From the NCBI GenBank assembly GCA_964612565.1, contig CAZTDP010000012.1:1-22151 (forward strand): a stretch of DNA of 22,151 bases, in the 5' to 3' direction. Source of the DNA: CAZTDP01 sp964612565 (GTDB taxonomy: Bacteria; Patescibacteriota; WWE3; UBA101185; UBA10185). Under the pieces are notes generated by a model, which was not told where the DNA came from, made no database searches, and saw only the letters and a list, made by a program, of their open reading frames with translations. Below, in pieces: positions 5,886-14,363 of the stretch; positions within the stretch are counted from its first letter, which is position 1, and each line of letters starts with the position of its first letter. The translations under genes and the position numbers were made by a program.

Positions 5886-6137
5886 TTAGGAGACTTTTTC
5901 AAGAGTGACGTCAAGCGCTCCGTGTGTTGGCCTACAAACGCGCTCTACACAGTATTTTGTCCCTGCGATAACGAGGATGTTATCCACCTTCAAATTCTCC
6001 TTACCTTTTTTAGGGTAAAATTTGAGTCTTAATGTTCCTCCCTTGCCGGGGCTCAAGATTCCATTCCCAATCTCTTCCCAAAGTCCTGCGGGGTTTTCAG
6101 ATAGGACCGCTACTCGTTCCGTTTGTTGTCCGGCCAT
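5886..6137 (-). CDS. Small orphan protein, 83 aa, SD-led
   Basis: Not recognised. 83 residues, mostly beta-like: GGTLRLKFYPKKGKE, NILVIAGTKYCVERVC and ALDVTLEKV would give several strands. Two cysteines (in KYCVERVCRP) are four positions apart. No membrane segment. AAAGGAG lies upstream with a spacing of 11 nt, longer than for its neighbours. It lies 53 nt behind the 155-aa gene and may be cotranscribed with it, ending at the strong terminator at 5830-5875. No function is proposed. Confidence 0.7.
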   Translation of the reverse strand: MAGQQTERVAVLSENPAGLWEEIGNGILSPGKGGTLRLKFYPKKGKENLKVDNILVIAGTKYCVERVCRPTHGALDVTLEKVS

Positions 6138-6190
6138 TTTATTTGCAACTCCTTTGGATTGTGTACATTTTTTCTGATCTAACAGCTTGA

Positions 6191-6658
6191 TCAGTTGCGC
6201 GGCTTTTGAAAGTTTTCACAAAATCTGTTGTATCTATTTATGCAGTCGAGACACTCGCCAGCAGCTTTACCGCTATAGGGAACCCCACTTTCTACGTTGT
6301 CTATAAACAATAAGGCTCTCTTTTTTTCTTCGGGAGTTAACGACTTCCTTAAAGGATACGTTTTATTAAATTCCGAAATACTCCGAATGGAGTCTTGCCG
6401 AGCATCTGTTTCAAAAAAGTCGATGTACCACTTTTTGCCCATCCTGGTATTTACCGGCTGGGGTCTTGTTATTTTCTTTTTGCCTGTTCCAAAATCCAAA
6501 GCTATTTGCTCGGTTAAAACGAAAGTAGCGTTTGTTTTCAGAACAATCCCCACCGTCTTTCGGTTATTTCCTGAAGCAGTTGTCTCAAGAAATAAATAAC
6601 CAAGGCCTAGCGGGAACCAATCGCTGTTTTGAGTTACCCAAATCAAGCAAGCCAACAT
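6191..6658 (-). CDS. Orphan protein, 155 aa, Cys-containing C-terminus, SD-led
   Basis: Not recognised. 155 residues. The first 25 residues are fairly hydrophobic (LACLIWVTQ, PLGLGYLFLE) but contain charged and polar residues and do not form a clear signal peptide or membrane helix. The middle is basic; the end holds ECLDCINRYNRFC (Cys136, 139 and 147), a possible metal or disulfide site. The segment SLTPEEKKRALLFIDNV before it is helical. AAAGGAGAG lies 5 nt upstream of the ATG at 6658. It has a promoter at 6707-6736 and is probably first in a two-gene unit with the 83-aa gene. Divergent from the PBP gene. Confidence 0.7.
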   Translation of the reverse strand: MLACLIWVTQNSDWFPLGLGYLFLETTASGNNRKTVGIVLKTNATFVLTEQIALDFGTGKKKITRPQPVNTRMGKKWYIDFFETDARQDSIRSISEFNKTYPLRKSLTPEEKKRALLFIDNVESGVPYSGKAAGECLDCINRYNRFCENFQKPRN

Positions 6659-6706
6659 TGTTTCTCTCCTTTTCTCTCCACATAATGTACCCTCAATGTA
6701 GCTGGT

Positions 6707-6736
6707 ATTTTACTAGCAACAACGGTCAAAGGTCAA
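6707..6736 (-). promoter_or_regulatory. Promoter for the 155-aa/83-aa orphan gene pair
   Basis: Minus strand: TTGACC (6731-6736), 18-nt spacer, TAAAAT (6707-6712). A second TTGACC sits at 6724-6729, forming a short direct repeat at the -35. Leader of about 40 nt with AAAGGAGAG. Confidence 0.55.
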
Positions 6737-6756
6737 CTAGTACCTAATCTCAACGA

Positions 6757-6765
6757 TGGTATAAT
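6757..6765 (+). promoter_or_regulatory. Extended -10 of the PBP1A gene, leaderless
   Basis: TGG followed by perfect TATAAT (6760-6765), then exactly 6 nt to the ATG at 6772. The -35 region is weak, as is usual with an extended -10. No ribosome binding site is possible in the predicted transcript. Confidence 0.65.
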
Positions 6766-6771
6766 AAACTA

Positions 6772-9516
6772 ATGGCAAAATCAGCACGCCGAAGTTACCG
6801 CAGTTATAAATCAAAAGGCACTTTTTTTGAGGGAGTTGTTAACTACTTTGCAGGCATTCTCACATCGATCTGGAACTTGGGAAGCTCAAAGAAGCCTGTT
6901 TCTCAAAATAGCTATGTCTCGCTTCACAATGCAAAAGCTTCTGTTTCCAAGTTGGGTACAAAACGCTTAAAGGTTTTAACGTTTTTAGCCACTTTTGTTT
7001 TAATAGGTATGACGGCAGGCGTTTTTTTAATAATCATAACTTTTGCGATTTTTTCTAGATCTCTCCCAAATCCAAACCAATTACTCGAAAGAAGTTTTGA
7101 ACTTTCAACCCGTTTTTATGACCGAAATGACAGTTTGGTGTACGAAGTTTACGGCGATAAAAACCGTACGCTAATTAAACTTTCAGATGTAAGTCCATAC
7201 GTTACCAACGCCACCTTGGCAACCGAAGATGCTGAATTTTATTTGCATAATGGCTACTCTTTAAAGGGTATGTTGCGTGCTGTTTTTAATATTGCGACCG
7301 GGGGTAATCTTCAAAGCGGTTCTACTTTAACTCAGCAGGTGATAAAAAATACTCTATTAACTCCAGAGCAGACCATAGTTAGAAAAATTAAAGAATTTAT
7401 TTTGTCTCTTCAACTTGAAAATCGTTACTCAAAGGACGAAATAATTCAGATGTATTTAAATGAAACACCTTACGGCGGCCAGAATTACGGAATTTACAGC
7501 GCTGCCAAAGCCTATTTCAACAAATTGCCCAAAGATTTAACTGTTGCCGAATCGGCATATTTGGCCGGTCTTCCACAAAGGCCAAGTTACTACTCGCAAT
7601 TTGGTACTAACCCTGAAGCCGGAATTGAGCGAAAAGACTACGTTTTGTACCTGATGCATGAAAAAGGCTGGGTTGGAGAAGATGGCAAACGCCATTACCT
7701 TAGTGACGACGATTACAATTTGGCAAAAAGCGCCGAACTTAAGTTTGAAACCTCTCGTGTTCCGTTGGAAGCGCCTCACTTCATTTTTTACGCAAAACAG
7801 TACCTATCCGAAATTTTAGGCGAGGATGTTGTTGAAAAAGGTGGCTTAAAAGTTAAAACGACGCTCGATCTAAATGTTCAGCATCTAGCTCAAGATACAG
7901 TGACAGCCGAAATCAACAGTAATGGCGAATCCTTAAACATTTGGAACGGCGCAATGGTAGTTATAGATCCTAAGAACGGACAGATATTGGCTATGGTGGG
8001 GTCCAAGGGTTACAACATAGATCCACAACCAGAAGGATGCATTTCGGGAAGTACAGGGGACAATTCCTGTAAGTTTGACCCGTATGTAAACGTAGCTTTG
8101 GCTAATCGCCAACCCGGATCCTCAATAAAACCTATTACCTACGCTACAATGCTGTCTCAGGGATACACAGTGGCGTATCCGTTTTTAGATATGCCGATAG
8201 CATTTGAAGGTTCTGCGGTGGACAAACCATATGTTCCGGTAAATTACGATGGTACCTTTAGAGGCGTTGTTACGTTTAGAAAATCTTTAGGAAACTCTTT
8301 AAACATTCCTGCCGTGGAAGCTTTAAAAATTGTCGGTATAGACGGTATGATATCTCAAGCCGAAAAAATGGGGATCTCTACTTTTACCGATCGTTCACGC
8401 TACGGACTTTCCTTAACTTTGGGGGGAGGAGAAACCAAGCTGCTTGAACTAACAAATGCTTATGGCGTTTTTGCCAACAAAGGTGTTTATCACAAACCTA
8501 CCCCAATAATCGAGGTAGCAGATTCTGCCGGCAAGGTTGTGTACAAACCCCAAGACCCCGGCACGAAAGCTTTAGAAGAAGGCGTAGCGTTCTTAATTTC
8601 GGATATTTTGTCTGACGATGGTGCCCGAAGCGATACCTTTGGCGCCGGAAGCTTGCTAAACATTAAAGACCGACAAGTTGCAGTTAAAACCGGTACCACA
8701 GACGACAAAAGAGATAACTATGCTATGGGGTTTACACCTTCGGTAGTGGTCGGAGTATGGGTTGGAAACAGCAACAATGAAAAAATGAATCCGTATGTTG
8801 CGTCCGGCGTCTCGGGTGCAACTCCTATTTGGCATAATTTTATGGCAGAGTATTTAAAGGATAAGGAAAACGAAAAGTTTGAAGCTCCCAGCAACGTTGA
8901 AAAAGTTCAAGTAGATTCGTTAACCGGCGGTAAGCCCTATGGAAACTTTTCAACAAGAAACGAGTGGTTTATAAAAGGTACCGAACCTGCAGCGGTTAGT
9001 AGTTGGTATGAAAGATTAGAAATATGTAAAATTGACGGTAGGATCACGAACGATGCGTGCAAGGATGCAGATGAAACGGATACAACAGATTTTGTAAGAA
9101 TCACTGCTCCGTACAATACGTGGCAGCCTGCTGTAGACGCGTGGGTCAAGGAAAAATACACGGATAACGAGATGTACTTTCCTCCTCAAATGACCTCTAA
9201 ACTCGAATTTGACGGGGACTCCGTCAAGAATAAAGATGATGTAAACACACAAATTGTAAGTGTTAAAGACGGCCAAAATGTTCCGTTAAGTTTTAGACTA
9301 AATGTTGAAGCTTCGCTCTACTATGATATTTCCAAAGTAACAATTTACATGGATGACAATAAGGTTGCTGAAGATAACAGCAGCCCTTATGGTTACAATT
9401 TCGAATTAAAAGCCGGCGATATAGGGACCCATGAATTTAAAGCAACCGTTACAGATGAAAAGGGTAATAAGGGCAGTGATAGTGTTAAACTCAATGTTGT
9501 TGGGTATGCGCAGTAA
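6772..9516 (+). CDS. Class A penicillin-binding protein (PBP1A-like), GT51 plus transpeptidase
   Basis: 914 residues. A bifunctional peptidoglycan synthase that polymerises glycan strands and cross-links them outside the membrane. Order: basic cytoplasmic N-terminus; membrane anchor about 67-93; GT51 transglycosylase with the catalytic Glu in TEDAEF (E152) and GSTLTQQ at about 183-189; transpeptidase with SxxK at 450-453 (SSIK), SLN at 509-511 and KTG at 639-641. The C-terminus (about 800-914) is an Ig-like beta domain (SKVTIYMDDNKVAED, THEFKATVTDEKGNKG) that may bind wall or surface material. Two Cys (752 and 763) flank a short loop before it. All catalytic motifs are intact, so it should be active. 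The gene is separate from pheS, with a weak hairpin between. Confidence 0.95.
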   Translation: MAKSARRSYRSYKSKGTFFEGVVNYFAGILTSIWNLGSSKKPVSQNSYVSLHNAKASVSKLGTKRLKVLTFLATFVLIGMTAGVFLIIITFAIFSRSLPNPNQLLERSFELSTRFYDRNDSLVYEVYGDKNRTLIKLSDVSPYVTNATLATEDAEFYLHNGYSLKGMLRAVFNIATGGNLQSGSTLTQQVIKNTLLTPEQTIVRKIKEFILSLQLENRYSKDEIIQMYLNETPYGGQNYGIYSAAKAYFNKLPKDLTVAESAYLAGLPQRPSYYSQFGTNPEAGIERKDYVLYLMHEKGWVGEDGKRHYLSDDDYNLAKSAELKFETSRVPLEAPHFIFYAKQYLSEILGEDVVEKGGLKVKTTLDLNVQHLAQDTVTAEINSNGESLNIWNGAMVVIDPKNGQILAMVGSKGYNIDPQPEGCISGSTGDNSCKFDPYVNVALANRQPGSSIKPITYATMLSQGYTVAYPFLDMPIAFEGSAVDKPYVPVNYDGTFRGVVTFRKSLGNSLNIPAVEALKIVGIDGMISQAEKMGISTFTDRSRYGLSLTLGGGETKLLELTNAYGVFANKGVYHKPTPIIEVADSAGKVVYKPQDPGTKALEEGVAFLISDILSDDGARSDTFGAGSLLNIKDRQVAVKTGTTDDKRDNYAMGFTPSVVVGVWVGNSNNEKMNPYVASGVSGATPIWHNFMAEYLKDKENEKFEAPSNVEKVQVDSLTGGKPYGNFSTRNEWFIKGTEPAAVSSWYERLEICKIDGRITNDACKDADETDTTDFVRITAPYNTWQPAVDAWVKEKYTDNEMYFPPQMTSKLEFDGDSVKNKDDVNTQIVSVKDGQNVPLSFRLNVEASLYYDISKVTIYMDDNKVAEDNSSPYGYNFELKAGDIGTHEFKATVTDEKGNKGSDSVKLNVVGYAQ

Positions 9517-9529
9517 ACAAGCTTTAACC

Positions 9530-9558
9530 TTGACATAAAAGGTTTTACCTGCAATATT
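9530..9558 (+). promoter_or_regulatory. Promoter of pheS-pheT
   Basis: Perfect TTGACA (9530-9535), 17-nt spacer ending in TGC, AATATT (9553-9558). Leader of only about 5 nt, so no ribosome binding site. A weak hairpin, AACCTT (9526-9531) with AAGGTT (9539-9544) then TTT, overlaps the -35 and could be the end of the PBP transcript. Confidence 0.6.
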
Positions 9559-9569
9559 TTCTAACAGTT

Positions 9570-10598
9570 ATGGTAAATATCGACGAAATAAAATTAAATG
9601 CTGCCGCCGAACTCGAAAAAACAAATTCCACACTTACGCTGGAAGAATGGCACACGAAATTTTTAGGAAAAAAAGGTGTGTTAAGGGATATAACTTCAAG
9701 CGTTTCTACTTTATCATCCGAAGAAAAAAAAGTTTTGGGCAGCAAGCTTAACGAACTCAAAAATTATTTGACCGATATTTTTTTAAAAAAACAAACTCAA
9801 ATCTCTGACAAACCAACCTCTACAGTTAGTGATTTTCAAAAATCCCTTCCCGGCACAAAACCCGAAATTGGCCATTTGCACCTGATAACACAAGCAATAA
9901 AAGAAATTTCCGAGGTTTTCGTTCCGCTTGGTTTTAATCGAGTTAGATATCCGGAAATTGAATGGGACTACTTTGCCTTCGAGGCTTTGAATATGCCAAA
10001 AACCCACCCCGCGCGAGATGAGTGGGAAACATTTTTTGTTGACTCTCCTGACGACGCTAAATATGGAAAAATGGTTATAACACCTCACACATCAAGTGGC
10101 CAAGTTCGAGAAATGCTAAAAGGTGAGCTCCCAATACGAATGTTAAACATTTCCCGTTGCGGGAGACGCCAAATTGACGTGAATCACGTCCCTACTTTTT
10201 ATCAATTTGAAGGTTTGGTTGTAGACAAAAATATAAGCATTACCCATTTAAAGGGTGTACTGGAGTATTTTATTGAAAACTTTTTTGGTAAAGACCGCCG
10301 GTTTCGTTTGCGCCCTTATGACTTTAGATTTACCGAACCAAGCTTTGAGGTTGATATTTCGTGTGATATTTGCGGGGGCAAAGGATGCAAATTTTGTAAA
10401 GAAGGCTGGGTCGAACTTGGAGGAGCCGGAATGGTCCATCCAAACGTGCTGAAGGCCGGTGGGATAGACCCCTCTGCTTATTCCGGGTTTGCTTTTGGCT
10501 GGGGAGTTGAAAGAGTTTTAATGATGAAGTCAGGTGTAAAGATTGATGATATTAGACATTTATTTGAAAACAATTTAAAGTTTTTGGAGCAGTTTTAA
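9570..10598 (+). CDS. pheS: Phenylalanyl-tRNA synthetase alpha subunit
   Basis: 342 residues, usual length. The catalytic subunit of the PheST heterotetramer that charges tRNA-Phe. An N-terminal coiled-coil region (about 1-80, with WHTKFLGKKG) binds tRNA in the family. Class II motifs: motif 1 around FVPLGFNRVRYPEIEWDY (117-134); TPHTSSGQVREML (171-183); motif 2 ISRCGRRQIDVNH and FEGLVVD (194-219); the phenylalanine pocket TEPSFEVD (255-262); and motif 3 GFAFGWGVERVLM (306-318). Four cysteines at 265, 268, 273 and 276 form a CxxC-x4-CxxC zinc-knuckle-like insertion just before GGAGMVHP. It runs one nucleotide ahead of pheT, so the two subunits are co-expressed. The start is preceded by a promoter with almost no leader. 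Confidence 0.96.
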   Translation: MVNIDEIKLNAAAELEKTNSTLTLEEWHTKFLGKKGVLRDITSSVSTLSSEEKKVLGSKLNELKNYLTDIFLKKQTQISDKPTSTVSDFQKSLPGTKPEIGHLHLITQAIKEISEVFVPLGFNRVRYPEIEWDYFAFEALNMPKTHPARDEWETFFVDSPDDAKYGKMVITPHTSSGQVREMLKGELPIRMLNISRCGRRQIDVNHVPTFYQFEGLVVDKNISITHLKGVLEYFIENFFGKDRRFRLRPYDFRFTEPSFEVDISCDICGGKGCKFCKEGWVELGGAGMVHPNVLKAGGIDPSAYSGFAFGWGVERVLMMKSGVKIDDIRHLFENNLKFLEQF

Positions 10599-10599
10599 T

Positions 10600-12501
10600 A
10601 TGAATATACTACTACCCTACTCATGGTTAAAAGATTACATAAAAACGGAATTAAAACCCGCCGAAGTCGCCAAACTTTTGTCCTTACACGCTTTTAGCGT
10701 CGAAAGAATCCACGAAGCCGGAGACAATGCGGTTTTTGAGATAGAAATTACTCCAAATCGAGGTGACGCGCTAAGCGTATTAGGGATGGCGCGCGAACTC
10801 AAGGCTGTTCTTACAAGCCAGAATAAAGAGTTTTTGCAAAATGAAGAGTTTAAGTGGGTTGAGGCCAAAAGTCCTGAAATTACATTTGGAGGTCCCGAAA
10901 AACTTGATGTAAAAATTACAGACGCCGAGCTTGTTCCACGATTTAGCGCTGTTGTCTTAGATAACATAGCCGTAAAGCCTTCTCCAAAACTTATGCAAGA
11001 AAGATTAGAAATGGCCGGAATTCGAGCAATAAATAACGTTGTTGACGTTACAAACTATGCAATGATTGGTTTAGGCCAACCTATGCACGCGTTTGATTTT
11101 GACAAAATAATGGGTCATAAAATGATTGTTCGCGAGTCAAAAGCGGACGAGACAGTTGTAACTTTGGACAGCGTTTCCCGTAAGCTTCCCGCGGGAGTGA
11201 TTGTAATTGAAGACGGAAACGGCCGTCTTATAGATCTTTGCGGAATTATGGGAGCTGAAAACAGCGAAGTCGATGAAAAAACCAAAAAAGTTTTGCTGTT
11301 CGTTCAGGTTTATGACGCCGTTCGAATTCGAAAATCTTCAATGACACTTGGCCACCGCACGGAAGCCGCTTTAAGATTTGAAAAAGGTATAGATTTTGAA
11401 GGTGTCCTGCCTGCATTAAATCAGGCCGTGGCTTATTTACAAGAGTACGCCGGTGCGAAGGTTGCCTCAAGCCTAATCGATATAGTAGGAACCGTTTATA
11501 CCCCCAAAGAAGTAGAGATAAATTACAAAACCATTAATCAAATTGCCGGTATCAATATTGATCCAAAATTTGTTAGAAGCGCGCTTTCTTCTCTTGGCTT
11601 TGAAATTATAGAAAACATTCAAACTCCGGACGTAGCGGTTGTTCCGTCGTGGAGATACGACGACATAGATTTGGCCGAGGACTTAGCGGAAGAAGTAGTC
11701 AGGCTATACGGTTACTTTAATTTGCCAAATCAAATTCCGAGCGGACAGATTCCTTCACGAACCGGCGACAAATACTTTAAGGTTGAAGAGGCCGCAAAAA
11801 CGTTTTTAAAATATCAGGGGTTTTTTGAGTGTTACAACTACTCTACTACCGATTCCTCAAAGGTTTCTACAGAAGCTCTTAGGTTAAGAAATTCGCTAAA
11901 TAGCGATTTGGAATATTTACGCACATCATTAACGCCTCAGCTTTTAGAAATTATGAATAAAAACAAAGGGTACTCAGATAAAATAAAGCTGTTTGAACTT
12001 GCACCGGTGTATTTAAAGAATGGTAATGACCTGCCGTTTCAACCTTTTATGTTGTCGGCCGCTGTTAAAGGCGTAAGCTACCTTGATTTTAAAGGCTATA
12101 TAGACGCATTGTTAAATGACCTTGGCGTACAAAATATTAGTTTTGAAATTAAAGCACCTGCTAAAGATACTTTTTCTGTTGAACTCAACTTTGATGATGT
12201 TGTTAAAAATTCTAATCCGGTTAGAACATATACATCGTTAACCGGTTTTAACAGCATTAAAGAAGATATTACTCTTTTGGTCGATTCAAAAACTCAATAT
12301 CGTGATATTGAAAAGCTAATTAAAGAAACAGACTCACGTGTTGAAAAAATTACATTTAAGGATTTGTACGAAAACGCCTTAACGTTATCGCTGGAGTTTT
12401 TGGATAGAATTTCCCAGTTAACATCTGAAGACACAAAAAATATTAGAGAAAGAATTGTTTCTAATTTGGCCAAGGAGCTTGGAATTAAACTTAAAATTTA
12501 G
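10600..12501 (+). CDS. pheT: Phenylalanyl-tRNA synthetase beta subunit, short form
   Basis: 633 residues, against about 790-800 for the usual bacterial PheT. The N-terminus (NILLPYSWLKDYI) runs straight into the B3/4 editing region (FEIEITPNRGDALSVLGMAREL at about 46-67, then NVVDVTNYAMIGLGQPMHAFD at 146-166). The EMAP/OB tRNA-binding domain normally inserted between them is absent. A B5 domain (about 302-370), a catalytic-like core (about 395-530) and the C-terminal FDX-ACB anticodon domain (about 545-633) are present. The subunit forms the heterotetramer with PheS and hydrolyses mischarged Tyr-tRNA-Phe. The stop codon overlaps the stop of the convergent ABC gene by a few bases. Confidence 0.94.
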   Translation: MNILLPYSWLKDYIKTELKPAEVAKLLSLHAFSVERIHEAGDNAVFEIEITPNRGDALSVLGMARELKAVLTSQNKEFLQNEEFKWVEAKSPEITFGGPEKLDVKITDAELVPRFSAVVLDNIAVKPSPKLMQERLEMAGIRAINNVVDVTNYAMIGLGQPMHAFDFDKIMGHKMIVRESKADETVVTLDSVSRKLPAGVIVIEDGNGRLIDLCGIMGAENSEVDEKTKKVLLFVQVYDAVRIRKSSMTLGHRTEAALRFEKGIDFEGVLPALNQAVAYLQEYAGAKVASSLIDIVGTVYTPKEVEINYKTINQIAGINIDPKFVRSALSSLGFEIIENIQTPDVAVVPSWRYDDIDLAEDLAEEVVRLYGYFNLPNQIPSGQIPSRTGDKYFKVEEAAKTFLKYQGFFECYNYSTTDSSKVSTEALRLRNSLNSDLEYLRTSLTPQLLEIMNKNKGYSDKIKLFELAPVYLKNGNDLPFQPFMLSAAVKGVSYLDFKGYIDALLNDLGVQNISFEIKAPAKDTFSVELNFDDVVKNSNPVRTYTSLTGFNSIKEDITLLVDSKTQYRDIEKLIKETDSRVEKITFKDLYENALTLSLEFLDRISQLTSEDTKNIRERIVSNLAKELGIKLKI

Positions 12502-14327
12502 TTGTTGTAGCCCCGGGCTTGAAGATTAAAAGCCTTTGCGTAATAGCCGTTCTTATCCATCAACTCCTTATGTGTTCCTTCCTCGAGAATTTTGCCTTTT
12601 TCTAGCACAATTATACGATCGGCGTTTCTGACTGTAGAAAATCTGTGAGAAACTATGATTACCGTTTTTCCTTTAAAGAATTCATAAATTTTATTAAAGA
12701 TATTGTATTCTGACATCGGATCTATTGCGGCAGTCGGTTCGTCAAATATGACCAATGGCGAGTTTCTATAAAAAAATCTGGCTAATGCGATTTTTTGCCA
12801 CTGTCCAGTGCTGGGTCTTGTACCCCCTTTTATCTTTTCGCTAAGCATTTGATCGTATTTATTGGGATAGTCTTCTATAAAATCTGTTGCGTCGGCAGCA
12901 GCCGCGGCCGTTTTTATTCTATCTATGTCGGGTTTCATGTCAGGGTGCCCTATCGCTATGTTGTCTTTTACTGACAGGACAGGGTAAGTATTAAAATCTT
13001 GAAAAAGCACACCCATGTTCTTATATAGTGTCTCAAGCTTAATCTCTTTAATATCTGTTTCGTTCACAAGCACGTTACCCTTTGTAGGAAGATAAAAGCG
13101 GGTTAATAATTTTATTAAAGTGGTTTTTCCTGCGCCGTTGTGGCCTACTATTGCAACCTTTTCGCCCGGTTCTAGGGTAATGCTAATGTTATCGAGCGCT
13201 TTTTTAGAACCGTTTGGGTAAACAAACGAAAGATCTTTAAATTCAATCTTTGGCCCCTTACTCATAACAGGCAGTTCGACAGTACCGTCTTCCAAAACAG
13301 GTTTTGTTTGAAACAGTCGGTACGTATCTTTTAATTGCAATGAAAATTCGAAAAGGTCATTAAAACCGACCAGTAAATTTTGCAACGCGTTTTGAAGAAT
13401 TTGAAATGTTCTCATCCAAAACACAACATCTCCGACCGATATTATTTTAGAAATTAAACGCTGGAATATTTGGATATATCCGTAAAGTAAAGTTAGGTCC
13501 GTTAAAAAACCAAGAGCGTAGTTGCCTGTTCTCCATTGTTTAAAAAATTTGAGTCTAAAATTAATAAGAAATTCCTGAATATCGCTAAACTTTTTGTCCA
13601 AAAAGTTAAACGCTCCGGTAACTCCAATTTCATGCAGTCTCGTGGAGTTGGACAAGTCTCCCGATATGGATCCGGAAATACGCCCTCTTTCCGTTGTGTC
13701 GTAATCAAACTTGTATATAACGCTTCGCATTTTTTTATCGAACAGAATAAATGGAATCATTGAAACCGCCAAAATCAGCACAAATATTGGCATAAATGAA
13801 ACGACAAGCACCAGGGTCGTAAGCAGTTTTATACCTCTGGCCAAAACTCGAACTGTTTCGTTTAGGTATGGAAGAACATTTCCCAAATAATCGTTTGCGC
13901 GGGTGATTTTGTCATTTACTTCGGGAATTTCTAATGTTTGAATACCCAAACTGTTGAGTTTAAAGTAAAGAGCCTTTCTGGTATCGTAACGATTTGTGAT
14001 TCGCAAAGTTGTGATGGCGTAGGAATTTGCAAGCTGCATTATTGTTTGCACTACTGTATACGCCAGTAGGAATATTAGGTACGGGTAAAGACTTTCAAGT
14101 GTAGCCCCTGGAACTTGAGCAGTACTTATTAGTTGATCTATGGCTTTTGAAAAAATAAACGCGTAAACAAGATCCTGCCATTCTAGTATAATTTCAGATC
14201 CAAGATAAGATATTAATAACCATGGGTGTGACTTGTACACAAGCAAAAAGACCCACTTTGTGATTTTAATAAACTCACCTAAGTCTATTTTGCTGTAACC
14301 TTGCTTGGAATCGGCTGTTTCCGCCAT
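12498..14327 (-). CDS. ABC exporter half-transporter (permease-ATPase fusion)
   Basis: 609 residues: a six-helix ABC transmembrane domain (about 25-320) fused to a nucleotide-binding domain (about 360-600). Such proteins act as dimers that export lipids, peptides or drugs; the substrate cannot be told from the sequence. Walker A GHNGAGKTT at 395-403, Q-loop Gln443, Walker B LVIFDEPTA at 525-533 and the switch His561 are intact. The ABC signature, normally LSGGQ, reads PSTGQ (505-509), followed by WQKIALAR. A promoter-like TAGAAT lies 7 nt before the ATG, again nearly leaderless. The gene converges on pheT (overlapping stops) and follows rplT in the same direction, so some read-through is possible. 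Confidence 0.93.
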   Translation of the reverse strand: MAETADSKQGYSKIDLGEFIKITKWVFLLVYKSHPWLLISYLGSEIILEWQDLVYAFIFSKAIDQLISTAQVPGATLESLYPYLIFLLAYTVVQTIMQLANSYAITTLRITNRYDTRKALYFKLNSLGIQTLEIPEVNDKITRANDYLGNVLPYLNETVRVLARGIKLLTTLVLVVSFMPIFVLILAVSMIPFILFDKKMRSVIYKFDYDTTERGRISGSISGDLSNSTRLHEIGVTGAFNFLDKKFSDIQEFLINFRLKFFKQWRTGNYALGFLTDLTLLYGYIQIFQRLISKIISVGDVVFWMRTFQILQNALQNLLVGFNDLFEFSLQLKDTYRLFQTKPVLEDGTVELPVMSKGPKIEFKDLSFVYPNGSKKALDNISITLEPGEKVAIVGHNGAGKTTLIKLLTRFYLPTKGNVLVNETDIKEIKLETLYKNMGVLFQDFNTYPVLSVKDNIAIGHPDMKPDIDRIKTAAAAADATDFIEDYPNKYDQMLSEKIKGGTRPSTGQWQKIALARFFYRNSPLVIFDEPTAAIDPMSEYNIFNKIYEFFKGKTVIIVSHRFSTVRNADRIIVLEKGKILEEGTHKELMDKNGYYAKAFNLQARGYNN

Positions 14328-14334
14328 AAGCTTA

Positions 14335-14363
14335 ATTCTATGCCTTAAGGGCTAAAATATTAA
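14335..14363 (-). promoter_or_regulatory. Promoter for the ABC exporter gene
   Basis: Minus strand: TTAATA (14358-14363), 17-nt spacer, TAGAAT (14335-14340), 7 nt before the ATG. It overlaps the rplT stop codon. The transcript would start at or one base before the start codon. Confidence 0.55.

Noticed and set aside
7537..9276. Minus-strand open frames inside the PBP gene
   Set aside because: Low-complexity shadows opposite a coding region with intact catalytic motifs.
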